A DNA stretch of 45,376 bases from Clostridia bacterium (GTDB lineage: Bacteria > Bacillota > Clostridia > Oscillospirales > CAG-272): the NCBI GenBank assembly GCA_017504625.1, contig JAFVQU010000017.1, positions 1 to 45,376 of the forward strand, written 5' to 3'. How positions within the stretch are numbered: position 1 is the first letter of the stretch; every line of letters starts with the position of its first letter. The notes under the pieces were generated by a model. That model was not told where the DNA came from, ran no database searches, and saw only the letters and a program-made list of their open reading frames with translations. The position numbers and the translations under genes were made by a program. Below are positions 4,991-14,030 of this stretch, piece after piece.

Positions 4991-6199
4991 TTAAAGCGCA
5001 AACTGGAAAACACAGAATGCTGCATATATGCAAAGAAGCGTGATTCCCTGCCAGCGCGAAAGCTTGCCCTTGATAAGCGCGGGAATAGTCATAAGTCCCA
5101 TTACTATGAACACAATGGGAATATCTATAACGAGCGAGGCATTCATGCCCTGCACAAGCTTTTCGGCAGGAACGACAAAGGGATTGATGGTAATTGCCGT
5201 ACCGCTTACAAGAACGAGGTTAAAGATGTTAGCACCTATAACATTGCCGAGAGAAAGCGAGCTGTGACCCTTCAAAAGCGCGGTTACCGCGGTTACAAGC
5301 TCGGGAAGTGACGTGCCGAGAGCTACGAAGGTAAGTGAAATAACAGTCTGAGGAACTCCAAGCTCTTCTGCGATAATAATTCCGTTATCAACAAGCAGAT
5401 CTGCGCCGAGTGCTATAACCGCCGCACCGAGAATAAGGAACAATACGTTTGAATTTAAAACAAATCCAAGCTTCTCGTTGATAGCCGCCTTCAAAATACC
5501 GATAGCCGCAAGAATAATGCCAACTATTCCGCTGAGGTAGAATCCCACGAATGCACCAAAGCTTGACGTATCGGTCATAAGTCCGCCGTTGGCTACAATA
5601 TTAATGATCTGCGCCGCAATAAGCGATGCTCCGACTATCAAGAAACCGATAAAATCGCCCTTTGAGCCCTGATCCTCCTCTGCGACCTCGTCATCAAGCA
5701 CGTCTGAGATAAAGTCCTTGTCAATTTCTGAGGGCTTGGGCTTCATTTCCTTGACTGCCTGGATAACAAGAACCGTCATATACGCTAAGAATCCGCAAAG
5801 CAACAAAATTCCCGTCCAACGAGCGAATTCGCCGAAGAAATATGCGGCAAACGCATATATCGCCATAGCGCCAAAGAAAAATATTACGGGAAAACGAAGC
5901 GCTTTCTTATCAGCGTTAGCGGGACGAATGGCAATAGTGAGCGCCGCTATAAGAGAGGTGTTACAAATAATAGATCCGATTGCGTTTCCATACGCCATAG
6001 CACCCGAACCTTGCATTGCACCCGTTGCCGACACCATTACCTCGGGCAAGGTCGTGCCGATAGACACTACGGTCGCACCGATAAGTATTTCGGGGATATG
6101 GAAACGGTGCGCGATACCCGTGGCACCGTCAACGAACCAGTCGCCGCCCTTGATAAGAAGAACAAGACCGACTGCAAATAATAAAACAGGAATAAGCAT
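4991..6199 (-). CDS. Calcium/sodium antiporter (CaCA family, YrbG-like)
   Basis: 402 residues of mostly hydrophobic segments. The two inverted alpha-repeats that define the cation/Ca2+ exchanger family are both present: a GATVVSIGTTLPEV motif in the N-terminal half and TFVALGTSLPEL in the C-terminal half, each followed by a GN.IG.NI motif. The acidic residues of these motifs bind the transported ions. A charged cytoplasmic loop (about residues 150-185, rich in D and E) separates the halves. The family exchanges Ca2+ for Na+ or H+ across the membrane. ATG 6199 is chosen over an upstream start because AAAGGAGA precedes it. Monocistronic, with terminator 4955-4982. Confidence 0.92.
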   Translation of the reverse strand: MLIPVLLFAVGLVLLIKGGDWFVDGATGIAHRFHIPEILIGATVVSIGTTLPEVMVSATGAMQGSGAMAYGNAIGSIICNTSLIAALTIAIRPANADKKALRFPVIFFFGAMAIYAFAAYFFGEFARWTGILLLCGFLAYMTVLVIQAVKEMKPKPSEIDKDFISDVLDDEVAEEDQGSKGDFIGFLIVGASLIAAQIINIVANGGLMTDTSSFGAFVGFYLSGIVGIILAAIGILKAAINEKLGFVLNSNVLFLILGAAVIALGADLLVDNGIIIAEELGVPQTVISLTFVALGTSLPELVTAVTALLKGHSSLSLGNVIGANIFNLVLVSGTAITINPFVVPAEKLVQGMNASLVIDIPIVFIVMGLMTIPALIKGKLSRWQGITLLCIYAAFCVFQFAL

Positions 6200-6277
6200 T
6201 TCTATTTCTCCTTTACGCACATTACAATTATTTTATCACATTTGCGTTTTCGTGTCAACCGAAAAAACAAGGAAAAA

Positions 6278-6297
6278 GGCGGCAAGCCGCCTTTTTT
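6278..6297 (-). terminator. Terminator after uxuB
   Basis: GGCGGC-AA-GCCGCC hairpin (6278-6291) with T/A runs on both sides. It closes the minus-strand glucuronate operon just beyond the uxuB stop at 6306. Confidence 0.85.
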
Positions 6298-6305
6298 ATG
6301 TGAAA

Positions 6306-7157
6306 TTAAACTCCGGAATAAGCCGAGAATCCGCCGTCGATGGGAAGAACAACACCCGTGATAAAGCCCGCAGCCTTGTCGTTGAGGAGGAAGAGCAAGC
6401 CGCCCTCAAGCTCCTCGGTCTCGCCAAAGCGTCCGAGAGGAGTTGCCGCCAAGATCTTGCCGGTTCTTGCCGTAGGAGTTCCGTCGTCATTCCAGAGAAG
6501 CTTAGCATTCTGCTGTGTTGAGAAGAAACCGGGAGCGATAGCGTTTACTCTGATTCCCTCTCTTGAGAAATGTACTGCAAGCCACTGAGTAAAGTTCGAA
6601 ATAGCTGCCTTTGCACCCGAATATGCGGGAATCTTTGTAAGGGGAGTGTACGCGTTCATCGAAGAAATATTAAGGATACTACATCCCTTTCTGCCGAGCA
6701 TCTGCGATGCAAACGCCTGAGTAGGAATAAGAGTGCCGAGAAAGTTAAGGTTGAATACGAAGCCTACGCCGTCACTGTCAAGATCAAAGAAGCTCTTTGT
6801 ATCAGCATCAATGTCGCCGGGCTCGTAATATTCCTTGTCGGTAGTTGCTCTGGGGTTGTTACCGCCCGCACCGTTTACAAGAATATCGCAAGGGCCGAAA
6901 TCTCCCTTTACCTTATCCGCAACCGTATAGCAAATTTCTTTATTGAGCACGTTGCACTCGTAAGCCTTTGCAACACCGCCTTCTGCAACGATTTCATCAG
7001 CATAAGCCTGCGCCGCGGTCACGTTGAGGTCAAGAAGCGCAACCTTTGCGCCTGCGCGAGCAAGTACCTTTGCGAAATACGAGCAAAGTACACCGCCCGC
7101 ACCGGTAACAACTGCTACCTTACCCGAAAGATCGGTATTTATAACGTTCTGATTCAT
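6306..7157 (-). CDS. uxuB: SDR D-mannonate oxidoreductase (fructuronate reductase)
   Basis: 283 residues. Classical short-chain dehydrogenase: TGAGGVLC nucleotide-binding glycine motif near residue 18, NGAGG near 97, catalytic Ser in NISSMNAY and Tyr/Lys in YSGAKAA, and a C-terminal GVVLPIDGGFSAYSGV ending. In hexuronate pathways the enzyme interconverts D-fructuronate and D-mannonate with NAD(P)H. The assignment as the SDR-type UxuB (YjmF-like) rests on the adjacent mannonate dehydratase gene (21 bp upstream) and the divergent beta-glucuronidase. The start follows AAGGAGA. E. coli UxuB is from a different family, so this is the alternative clostridial/bacillar form. Confidence 0.85.
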   Translation of the reverse strand: MNQNVINTDLSGKVAVVTGAGGVLCSYFAKVLARAGAKVALLDLNVTAAQAYADEIVAEGGVAKAYECNVLNKEICYTVADKVKGDFGPCDILVNGAGGNNPRATTDKEYYEPGDIDADTKSFFDLDSDGVGFVFNLNFLGTLIPTQAFASQMLGRKGCSILNISSMNAYTPLTKIPAYSGAKAAISNFTQWLAVHFSREGIRVNAIAPGFFSTQQNAKLLWNDDGTPTARTGKILAATPLGRFGETEELEGGLLFLLNDKAAGFITGVVLPIDGGFSAYSGV

Positions 7158-7178
7158 AAAAAATTTCTCCTTAAATTA

Positions 7179-8234
7179 TTATTTGGTCAGGGATTTTTCG
7201 CACGCCTCGAAAAGACCGTTGATATAGGTTGCTCCGAGCGCTCTGTCAAAAAGTCCGTAGCCGGGCTTACCGGTCTCGCCCCAGATCATTCTGCCGTGGT
7301 CGGGACGCACGTAGCCGTCAAAGCCGTTCTCGCAAAGTGCTTTTACGATTTCGTAAACATCAAGTGAGCCACAGCTTGAGAGATGCGCTCTCTCCTCAAA
7401 CGAGCCGTCCTCCATGATCTTGATATTTCTGATATGCATGAAGGCAATTCTATCCCTCTTTGCGTATTTTCTTACCATTTCGACAACGTCGTTGCTTGCG
7501 GCGCAACCAAGGCTGCCTGTGCAAAGACAAAGACTGTTTGCGGGGCTATCCACGATAGAGAGGAATCTGTCAAGATTTTCCTCGCAGGTGATAATTCTGG
7601 GAAGACCGAAGATGGGATATGGCGGGTCGTCGGGATGGATAGCCATTCTGACACCACACTCCTCTGCTACGGGAATGACCTTCTTTAAGAACTTTTCAAG
7701 GTTAGCCCAAAGTCCTTCCTCTCCGATCTCGCCGTAAGCCGTTATAAGCTCTCTGACCTCGTCCTGAGTGTAGCTCGAGTCCCAACCGGGAAGATGGATA
7801 TCGTCCTTGAGAGGATCAAGACCTCTCATCTGGTCCCAATACATAACAAGGCTTGTAGAGCCATCGGGAGCCTTCTTATCGAGCTGAGTTCTCGTCCAGT
7901 CGAATACGGGCATAAAGTTATAGGTAACACACTTTACACCGTACTTTGCGCAACGGCGGATATTCTCGCAATATACCTCAAGAAGCTTGTCCACGTCACC
8001 GCGACCAAGCTTGATATCCTCGTGAACGGGAATTGACTCAACTACGTCAAAAACAAGATTGTTCTCGTCGCACTCGCGCTTCATAGCCTCAAGGCTTTCC
8101 TCGGGCCATACCTCGCCGGGCTTTACGTCGTAGACCGCCGAAACGATAGAGCGCATACCGGGAATCTGAGAAATGTACTCAAGAGAAATGGGATCGTCCT
8201 TTCCGTACCAACGGAATGAGAGCTTCATGTTCAT
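7179..8234 (-). CDS. uxuA: Mannonate dehydratase
   Basis: 351 residues, normal UxuA length. It removes water from D-mannonate to give 2-keto-3-deoxy-D-gluconate in the cytoplasm. Recognisable features are the N-terminal SFRWYGKDDPI stretch, the metal-site region MAIHPDDPPYPIFGLPRI, FMHIRN, and the YVRPDHGRMIWGE block near the C-terminus, all characteristic of this xylose-isomerase-like family. ATG 8234 is used because GGAGG lies 6 bp upstream; a second ATG two codons later is less well placed. It lies 25 bp after the AraC regulator gene and 21 bp before uxuB, so the three are probably one operon. Confidence 0.95.
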   Translation of the reverse strand: MNMKLSFRWYGKDDPISLEYISQIPGMRSIVSAVYDVKPGEVWPEESLEAMKRECDENNLVFDVVESIPVHEDIKLGRGDVDKLLEVYCENIRRCAKYGVKCVTYNFMPVFDWTRTQLDKKAPDGSTSLVMYWDQMRGLDPLKDDIHLPGWDSSYTQDEVRELITAYGEIGEEGLWANLEKFLKKVIPVAEECGVRMAIHPDDPPYPIFGLPRIITCEENLDRFLSIVDSPANSLCLCTGSLGCAASNDVVEMVRKYAKRDRIAFMHIRNIKIMEDGSFEERAHLSSCGSLDVYEIVKALCENGFDGYVRPDHGRMIWGETGKPGYGLFDRALGATYINGLFEACEKSLTK

Positions 8235-8259
8235 ATTTTTCCTCCGCTTTATTGGATAA

Positions 8260-9486
8260 TTAATGTTTTTTTATTGACTCACGGTACTCCTTGGGAGTTT
8301 TGCCCGTGTGTTTTTTGAATATTTTAGAGAAATACTGAAGATCGACTATGCCGCAATGCACCGCGATAGTCTGAATCTGCAGGTGTGTCGTTTCAAGTAA
8401 ATAAATGGCGTGCTTTACTCTGCGATCCCTTATATACTCGGTTATAGTCTTGCCCGTTTCCTTCTTGAATACCGCAGAAAGATAGCCTGAGCTTATTTTT
8501 TGTTCCTGAGCAATAGACGAGAGGGTAAGATCAGATGAAAGATCGGACTCTATAAAGACTATCGCCTTTTGAACTGTCGGAGAGTAATCACTCATTGAAT
8601 GACGGCGCACAAGTCGGCAATATGACTGGAACATATCTCCCATAAGCTCGTTTATGGCGGAAAGTGACGTCATCTGCTCAATTTTTGTCGCATAAGACGA
8701 TGAAACGCTGTCAAGATAGACGGGATGAACTCCACCCGATTCAGCCGCTTTACGAAGCAAGGTATTCATGATGATACTGTAATTTTTCATATTACGTATC
8801 GGATCAGTAGTTCTCTGCTCAAAGCTCATTTCATTGAACGATGCCATAAGCTGACTTGCCTTATGAGCTTGACCGCGTGATACCGCGCTCATCATCTCGT
8901 TCTCGAATGCATATCTCTGCTCCATAAGCTTCATATTAATAAGAGCAGCATCAAGAGTTCTATCCTGAATTTCGTTTATCGGAGAGGTAGGAACCGCTCT
9001 TTCGCTCTCAACGTCAACAACTGTGAAATTGGACTTTCCGTAAACCGTATCACCAAGCGCGTCAATAACGAGGAAAAGATGGCTGTTTTCCGCAATGATC
9101 GGAATACTCATGTAATAATGTTCAAATATTTTTTGATTTTTGGGAGATATGCCAAAAATCTCACCAAGCTCGAGCAGGTCTTTTTCCGTCGGTACGTTTT
9201 TAAGATACGGACCGATCATCAATATATTTTTCTCCGCTCTTTGAGGAAGGATCATATAAACGTAACAAAGTCTGTACGGTGTAGTTATTTTATAGATAGT
9301 ATTGCTTTCAAGCTGCGGAAGTACAGTTGAAATTGCGGCATCCGCATCGGATGTGCTATTGAACAGCGCAAGCAAATCTGCGTCGATGACCTCGGAGAAG
9401 AGATCGTTCGGGCTCACAAAGTGAGGATGAATATGACTTTTTTCAAATACACTGTAAACAAACTCAAGCTGCTTGTCGTAAAACAT
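8260..9486 (-). CDS. AraC family regulator of the glucuronide locus
   Basis: 408 residues. The last 100 residues hold two AraC-type helix-turn-helix motifs (LTLSSIAQEQKISSGYLSAVF and LQIQTIAVHCGIVDLQYFSKIF, then the KHTGKTPKEYR signature). The N-terminal 300 residues form an unassigned sensor region; it may bind a sugar or act like the large clostridial AraC regulators. ATG 9486 is chosen because AAGGGGTGG precedes it, whereas the longer frame runs into the regulatory region. It is first in the minus-strand series with uxuA and uxuB and divergent from the symporter/glucuronidase pair, so it most likely activates both directions in response to a glucuronide or hexuronate. Confidence 0.88.
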   Translation of the reverse strand: MFYDKQLEFVYSVFEKSHIHPHFVSPNDLFSEVIDADLLALFNSTSDADAAISTVLPQLESNTIYKITTPYRLCYVYMILPQRAEKNILMIGPYLKNVPTEKDLLELGEIFGISPKNQKIFEHYYMSIPIIAENSHLFLVIDALGDTVYGKSNFTVVDVESERAVPTSPINEIQDRTLDAALINMKLMEQRYAFENEMMSAVSRGQAHKASQLMASFNEMSFEQRTTDPIRNMKNYSIIMNTLLRKAAESGGVHPVYLDSVSSSYATKIEQMTSLSAINELMGDMFQSYCRLVRRHSMSDYSPTVQKAIVFIESDLSSDLTLSSIAQEQKISSGYLSAVFKKETGKTITEYIRDRRVKHAIYLLETTHLQIQTIAVHCGIVDLQYFSKIFKKHTGKTPKEYRESIKKH

Positions 9487-9934
9487 TCTCACCACCCCTT
9501 TCGTAAAATTTGGAATTAATTGATCGCAATATGGTAAAAAATCTACTGACAATACTCAATCGGGATAATTATATCATATATAATTGCCGCGCGCCATTTC
9601 AAATATTGTTTATTTTTAATTGCTTTAGGCAATATTTGCAATATTTTCAAAAAAACGGGGCATGTGATAATATTCAGACACAAAAAACATCGCAGGCTAT
9701 TTTGTGCTTGTAAAAATAATGTTATATATCCATTTTCAACAATCTACGAACAATTATATCATATATTTTGTATATTTGCAATAGCATTTTATGCACAATA
9801 ATTAATATTATACAAATATAGATGCTTTTTTTACTCACGATGTTTTAAAAAATAACTTATAATTAAAATAGTGAATTGGACGTAGCGGTTTAAGACGACC
9901 TTTGACACTAAAAGAATTATGAAAGAGGTACGAA
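9487..9934. promoter_or_regulatory. Divergent control region of the glucuronide locus
   Basis: 448 bp of AT-rich sequence without a gene. AATTATATCATATAT occurs twice (9567-9581 and 9752-9766). An inverted pair TTTGTATA / TATACAAA lies at 9767-9774 and 9809-9816, and tandem GCAATATTT units lie near 9634. A plus-strand -10 TATAAT (9858-9863) has no consensus -35, fitting activator dependence; a minus-strand TATAAT overlaps the first 15-bp repeat (9568-9573). The 15-bp repeats are the best candidates for AraC-regulator sites. Confidence 0.5.
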
Positions 9935-11584
9935 ATGAAAAAAGAAAAAAAAGCACCGTTGCTTGACGCAAACGGTAAGCGCAAATTTGGTATGCGCGAC
10001 AAGCTTGCTTATGCAGCAGGCGACCTTGGTTGCAACATGAGCTTCGGTCTTAAGTCCACCGTACAGACCTTCTGGCTTGTTTACATGATGATGGAAACAG
10101 GTCTGTTCTCAATCCTTCTCCTGATCGTTCAGGCTTGGGATGCAATCAATGACCCGCTTATCGGCTCTCTTATCGACAGTGACAAGAGAAAGTATAAGAT
10201 GGGTAAGTACAAAACCTATATCTTTATCGGCGCACTCGGACTCCTTGTCGGTGGTGCGGCAGTATTCCTTCCCTTCCCGAAGGCAGACATGGTAATTAAG
10301 GCGATTCTCTTCGTTATAGGATATATCATCTGGGATGCAGCCTACACTATGGCAAACGTTCCCTATGGCACTATGCTTAACATCGTTACCGAGGATGCCG
10401 GTGAGAGAACACAGCTTTCTGTGTTCAGATCAATCGGCGGTGCTATCGGTAATATTCTTCCCAGCGTTATCCTTCCCATGCTCATTTGGGAAAAGGTTAC
10501 TTACCCCGAGGGCGGCGCTCAGACTCTCTGGAATAAGCTCTCTGATTCCTTACAGGGAACCGCTATTAAATTAGCAGACCTGACACACGTTCCCAATATT
10601 CCTAATATCTTCTTTGATGAAAACAAAAACGATATAGCAGGACAGATGTATGAGGTCGGCGACAAGGTTTATAGTCCTCTTACCGGTGCTCAATTTGAAA
10701 TCCTTCACGGTGACAAGGTGTTCTGGGCGGCACTTATTATGGGAGTTTTGGGACTTGCATGCTTCCTCTTTATGATCAAGAACATCACCATCCGCGGCAA
10801 CGAATACGCACAGCTTAATAATGAGGGCGGCTCAAAGGTTAACCTTATCAAGTCCTTTGGTACTTTCATGAAGAACCGCCCCGCAGTTGGTTGTACTATC
10901 GCGGCTATGGGTATGTTCATCGGTATGCAGTCTGCAACTACCGCTAACACCATTATGTTTGCTACCCACTTCGGTCAGGCTTCACTTTCCGGTCTTGTAA
11001 TGATGGTTGGTTTCCTTCCTATGTTCATCTTTATGCCCTTTGCTACCAAGCTCGTTAAGAAGTACGGTAAGAAAGAGGTTGCCTCTATCGGATCTATCGC
11101 GGGTCTCGTTGGCGCGGCTATTCTTCTCATCTTCCCCCTCTGCCCCAAGAGTATTCAGCTCATAGTTTATATGATAGGTCTTGTATTCTTCGGCCTCGGT
11201 CTTGGATTCTATAACTGCGTATCCTGGGCTATGATGGGTGACGCTATTGACTACCAGGAGTGGAAGAGCGGCAAGAGAGAGGAAAGCGTTGTTTACGCGC
11301 TTCACTCTTTCTTCAGAAAACTCGCTCAGGGTGTTGGACCCGCGGCTGTAATCGCTATTATGGGTACATCCCTTATCGGTTATAAAGAAGCTCTCGGTAC
11401 TATCGGTCAGTCGGCAAGTACCGCACAGAATATGTGCTGGCTCGTTGCGATCCTCTATGCGATCAGCGCTATTTCTCAGTTTGTAGGTGTTGCAATTGTT
11501 TATAACATCGACAAGAAGACTCTTAACAAGATGAGTGAAGAGCTTGCAGCAAGAAGAGCTGTAGATGCTCCCGTTGAGGAATAA
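9935..11584 (+). CDS. GPH family sugar (glucuronide):cation symporter
   Basis: 549 residues with about 12 membrane segments. The family signature DAINDPLIGSLID (residues 69-81), followed by a basic loop RKYKMGKYK, and the VPYGTMLNIVTEDAGERTQL segment (142-161) mark the glycoside-pentoside-hexuronide:cation symporters, relatives of UidB and MelB in the major facilitator superfamily. It is about 90 residues longer than usual. Most of the excess is a polar insertion (about 187-262) between membrane segments, probably extracellular. The gene is first in the plus-strand unit with beta-glucuronidase, so uptake of glucuronides or glucuronate is the likely job. AAAGAGGT precedes the start. Confidence 0.9.
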   Translation: MKKEKKAPLLDANGKRKFGMRDKLAYAAGDLGCNMSFGLKSTVQTFWLVYMMMETGLFSILLLIVQAWDAINDPLIGSLIDSDKRKYKMGKYKTYIFIGALGLLVGGAAVFLPFPKADMVIKAILFVIGYIIWDAAYTMANVPYGTMLNIVTEDAGERTQLSVFRSIGGAIGNILPSVILPMLIWEKVTYPEGGAQTLWNKLSDSLQGTAIKLADLTHVPNIPNIFFDENKNDIAGQMYEVGDKVYSPLTGAQFEILHGDKVFWAALIMGVLGLACFLFMIKNITIRGNEYAQLNNEGGSKVNLIKSFGTFMKNRPAVGCTIAAMGMFIGMQSATTANTIMFATHFGQASLSGLVMMVGFLPMFIFMPFATKLVKKYGKKEVASIGSIAGLVGAAILLIFPLCPKSIQLIVYMIGLVFFGLGLGFYNCVSWAMMGDAIDYQEWKSGKREESVVYALHSFFRKLAQGVGPAAVIAIMGTSLIGYKEALGTIGQSASTAQNMCWLVAILYAISAISQFVGVAIVYNIDKKTLNKMSEELAARRAVDAPVEE

Positions 11585-11601
11585 TTATTGACTTTTTAGA
11601 A

Positions 11602-11631
11602 GTGTCCGACCGTAAAAAAACGGTCGGACAC
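11602..11631 (+). repeat. Hairpin between symporter and beta-glucuronidase genes
   Basis: Perfect 11-bp inverted repeat GTGTCCGACCG / CGGTCGGACAC with an 8-nt loop. The following sequence is only moderately T-rich (GTTTGAAATTT), so it may be a partial terminator or an RNA-stability element that sets different levels of the two genes. Confidence 0.7.
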
Positions 11632-11702
11632 GTTTGAAATTTATAGCGAGTTCACATTTCAGAGTTATAATAGCATTATCACATAAAACAAGGAGAAATT
11701 CC

Positions 11703-13991
11703 GTGAGAAACATCTTAAATCTTAATGAAAATTGGCTTTTCGTCAAGAATACCACTGACGTTAAGCTCACCGAGGGTACTACGCTTACCCTTCCCCACAC
11801 CTGGAACAACGAGGACGGCTATGACGGCGGCAACGATTACTTCCGCGGCTCTTGCCTCTACAAAAAGACACTTGACAAGGCTACTCTCCCCGAGGGCGAC
11901 CTTTACTATCTCGAATTTCGCGGCGCAAACTCGTCTGCTGACGTCTACGTTAACGGCGAGAAGCTCGCTCATCACGACGGCGGTTACTCGACTTGGAGAG
12001 TAAATATCACCGAGAAGATCACCGACACTACCGAGATCGAGGTTATCGTTGATAACTCGCCCAACGAGGAGGTTTATCCTCAGATGGCAGACTTTACCTT
12101 CTACGGCGGTCTTTACAGAAACGTAAACCTTATCGCAGTGAACAAGGCGCACTTTGACCTTGATTACTACGGCGCGCCCGGTATAATGATCACTCCCACA
12201 GTTGATGGTACTGACGCAAAGGTTGAGGTTGAAGTTTTCACCACCGAGCTTGCAGAGGGTCAGAAGATAGTTTACACCCTTTATGACAAAGAAGAAAACG
12301 AGCTTCAGAAGATCGAATCTACCGATAAGAAGGTTGTATTTGAGATCAAGGACGTTCATCTCTGGCACGGTCGCAAGGATCCTTACCTCTACTGCTGCGA
12401 GGCAGAAATTGTTGAGGGCGAGACTGTTCTTGACAACGTATGCTCACGATTCGGCTGCCGTACCTTCAAGATCGATCCCGAAAACGGCTTTATCCTCAAC
12501 GGTGAGGAATATCCTCTCCGCGGCGTATCGCGCCATCAGGACAGATGGGGATTCGGTAACGCACTTCTTCCCGAGCATCACGAAGAGGACATCAAGCTCA
12601 TAATGGAAGTCGGAGCGACAACTATCCGTCTTGCTCACTATCAGCACGATCAGTATTTCTACGATCTTTGTGACGAGAACGGTCTTGTCATCTGGGCAGA
12701 GATCCCCTACATTTCAAGACACATGCCCGGCGGACGCGAGAACACTATCTCGCAGATGAAGGAGCTTGTATCTCAGAACTACAACCATCCCTCTATCGTT
12801 GTTTGGGGACTTTCCAACGAGATCTCCATTGCAGGCTCTGATAACGATCTTCTTGAAAATCACAAGATACTCAATAATCTCGTTCACGAGATGGATAAGA
12901 CCAGACTTACCACCATCGCTGCTGTTTCGATGTGTAAGATGGACGACCCTTATCTCCAGATTCCTGACGTTGTTTCCTACAACCACTACTTCGGTTGGTA
13001 CGGTGGCGATACCACGATGAACGGCCCTTGGTTTGACAAGTGGCACGCAACTCATCCCAATATTCCGATCGGATGCTCCGAGTACGGATGCGAGGCGCTC
13101 AACTGGCACACCAGCACTCCTAAGCAGGGTGACTACACTGAGGAATATCAGGCATACTACCATGAGGAGCTTATCAAGCAGCTCTTTACCCGCAAATATA
13201 TGTGGGCAACTCACGTATGGAACATGTTTGACTTCGGCGCAGACGCTCGAGCTGAGGGCGGTGAAAACGGACAGAACCACAAGGGTCTTGTTACCATGGA
13301 TCGTAAGTATAAAAAGGATGCCTTCTACGCTTACAAGGCATGGCTTGTATCCCCCGAGGTCGATCCCTTCGTTCACCTCTGCGGCAAGAGATATATCGAC
13401 AGAGTTGAGGACGTAACCAAGGTTACCGTTTACTCTAATCTTCCCGAGGTTGAGCTTTTTGTTAACGGCGAGTCAATCGGCAAAAAGACTGCCGAGGATC
13501 ACTTCTTCTACTTTGACGTAAAGAACGTTGGTGAAACTACTATCGTCGCAAAGGCAGGCGAGCATACCGACGAGGGCAAGATCCGCAAGGTTGATGAGAT
13601 GAATATGGACTACGTTCTCCGCGAGGTTGGCGCAGTTCTTAACTGGTTTGACGTGGTTGAAAAACCCGGCCGCTACTCTCTCAACGACAAGATCTCTGAC
13701 ATTATGAAGTCAAAGAGAGGTAAGCTTTGGTTTATCGGCATGGGACTTAAGATCAAGAAAAAGATGGATGCTAACAAGAAGGCTAACAAAGACGGTAAGG
13801 CTGAAAAGAAGTCGGGCGGATTTGAGGTCGATCTTAAGGCTGACGGCGGTCTTATGCAAATGATGGGAGGCTTCACGGTTCTTCGTCTTTCCAGTATGAT
13901 GGGCATGATGAACGTAAGCTTTACTAAGGAAGAGCTTCTCAAGCTTAACAAGAAGCTTAACCGCATAAAGAAACCCAAAGACGTTAAATAA
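11703..13991 (+). CDS. uidA: Beta-glucuronidase, glycoside hydrolase family 2
   Basis: 762 residues from the GTG at 11703, which follows AAGGAG; an ATG further upstream would extend through the promoter-proximal region without similarity. Domains in order: GH2 jelly-roll (1-150), Ig-like (150-260), TIM barrel (260-560), Ig-like (560-635), then an extra basic module. The acid/base is E373 (GLSNE), the nucleophile E460 (CSEYG), and N525-x-K527 (QNHKG) is the N-x-K motif that recognises the glucuronate carboxylate, so specificity is well supported. There is no signal peptide, so it acts inside the cell on imported glucuronides; the released glucuronate would feed UxuB and UxuA after isomerisation. 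The extra C-terminal part (about 640-762) is lysine rich with a methionine-rich GGLMQMMGGF stretch. Confidence 0.93.
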   Translation: MRNILNLNENWLFVKNTTDVKLTEGTTLTLPHTWNNEDGYDGGNDYFRGSCLYKKTLDKATLPEGDLYYLEFRGANSSADVYVNGEKLAHHDGGYSTWRVNITEKITDTTEIEVIVDNSPNEEVYPQMADFTFYGGLYRNVNLIAVNKAHFDLDYYGAPGIMITPTVDGTDAKVEVEVFTTELAEGQKIVYTLYDKEENELQKIESTDKKVVFEIKDVHLWHGRKDPYLYCCEAEIVEGETVLDNVCSRFGCRTFKIDPENGFILNGEEYPLRGVSRHQDRWGFGNALLPEHHEEDIKLIMEVGATTIRLAHYQHDQYFYDLCDENGLVIWAEIPYISRHMPGGRENTISQMKELVSQNYNHPSIVVWGLSNEISIAGSDNDLLENHKILNNLVHEMDKTRLTTIAAVSMCKMDDPYLQIPDVVSYNHYFGWYGGDTTMNGPWFDKWHATHPNIPIGCSEYGCEALNWHTSTPKQGDYTEEYQAYYHEELIKQLFTRKYMWATHVWNMFDFGADARAEGGENGQNHKGLVTMDRKYKKDAFYAYKAWLVSPEVDPFVHLCGKRYIDRVEDVTKVTVYSNLPEVELFVNGESIGKKTAEDHFFYFDVKNVGETTIVAKAGEHTDEGKIRKVDEMNMDYVLREVGAVLNWFDVVEKPGRYSLNDKISDIMKSKRGKLWFIGMGLKIKKKMDANKKANKDGKAEKKSGGFEVDLKADGGLMQMMGGFTVLRLSSMMGMMNVSFTKEELLKLNKKLNRIKKPKDVK

Positions 13992-13993
13992 AC

Positions 13994-14028
13994 AAAAAAA
14001 GCAGACGGCTCAGCCGTCTGCTTTTTTA
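13994..14028. terminator. Bidirectional terminator between uidA and degV
   Basis: GCAGACGGCT / AGCCGTCTGC hairpin (14001-14021) with A-run before and T-run after. It serves convergent uidA (plus) and degV (minus). Confidence 0.9.
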
Positions 14029-14030
14029 TA

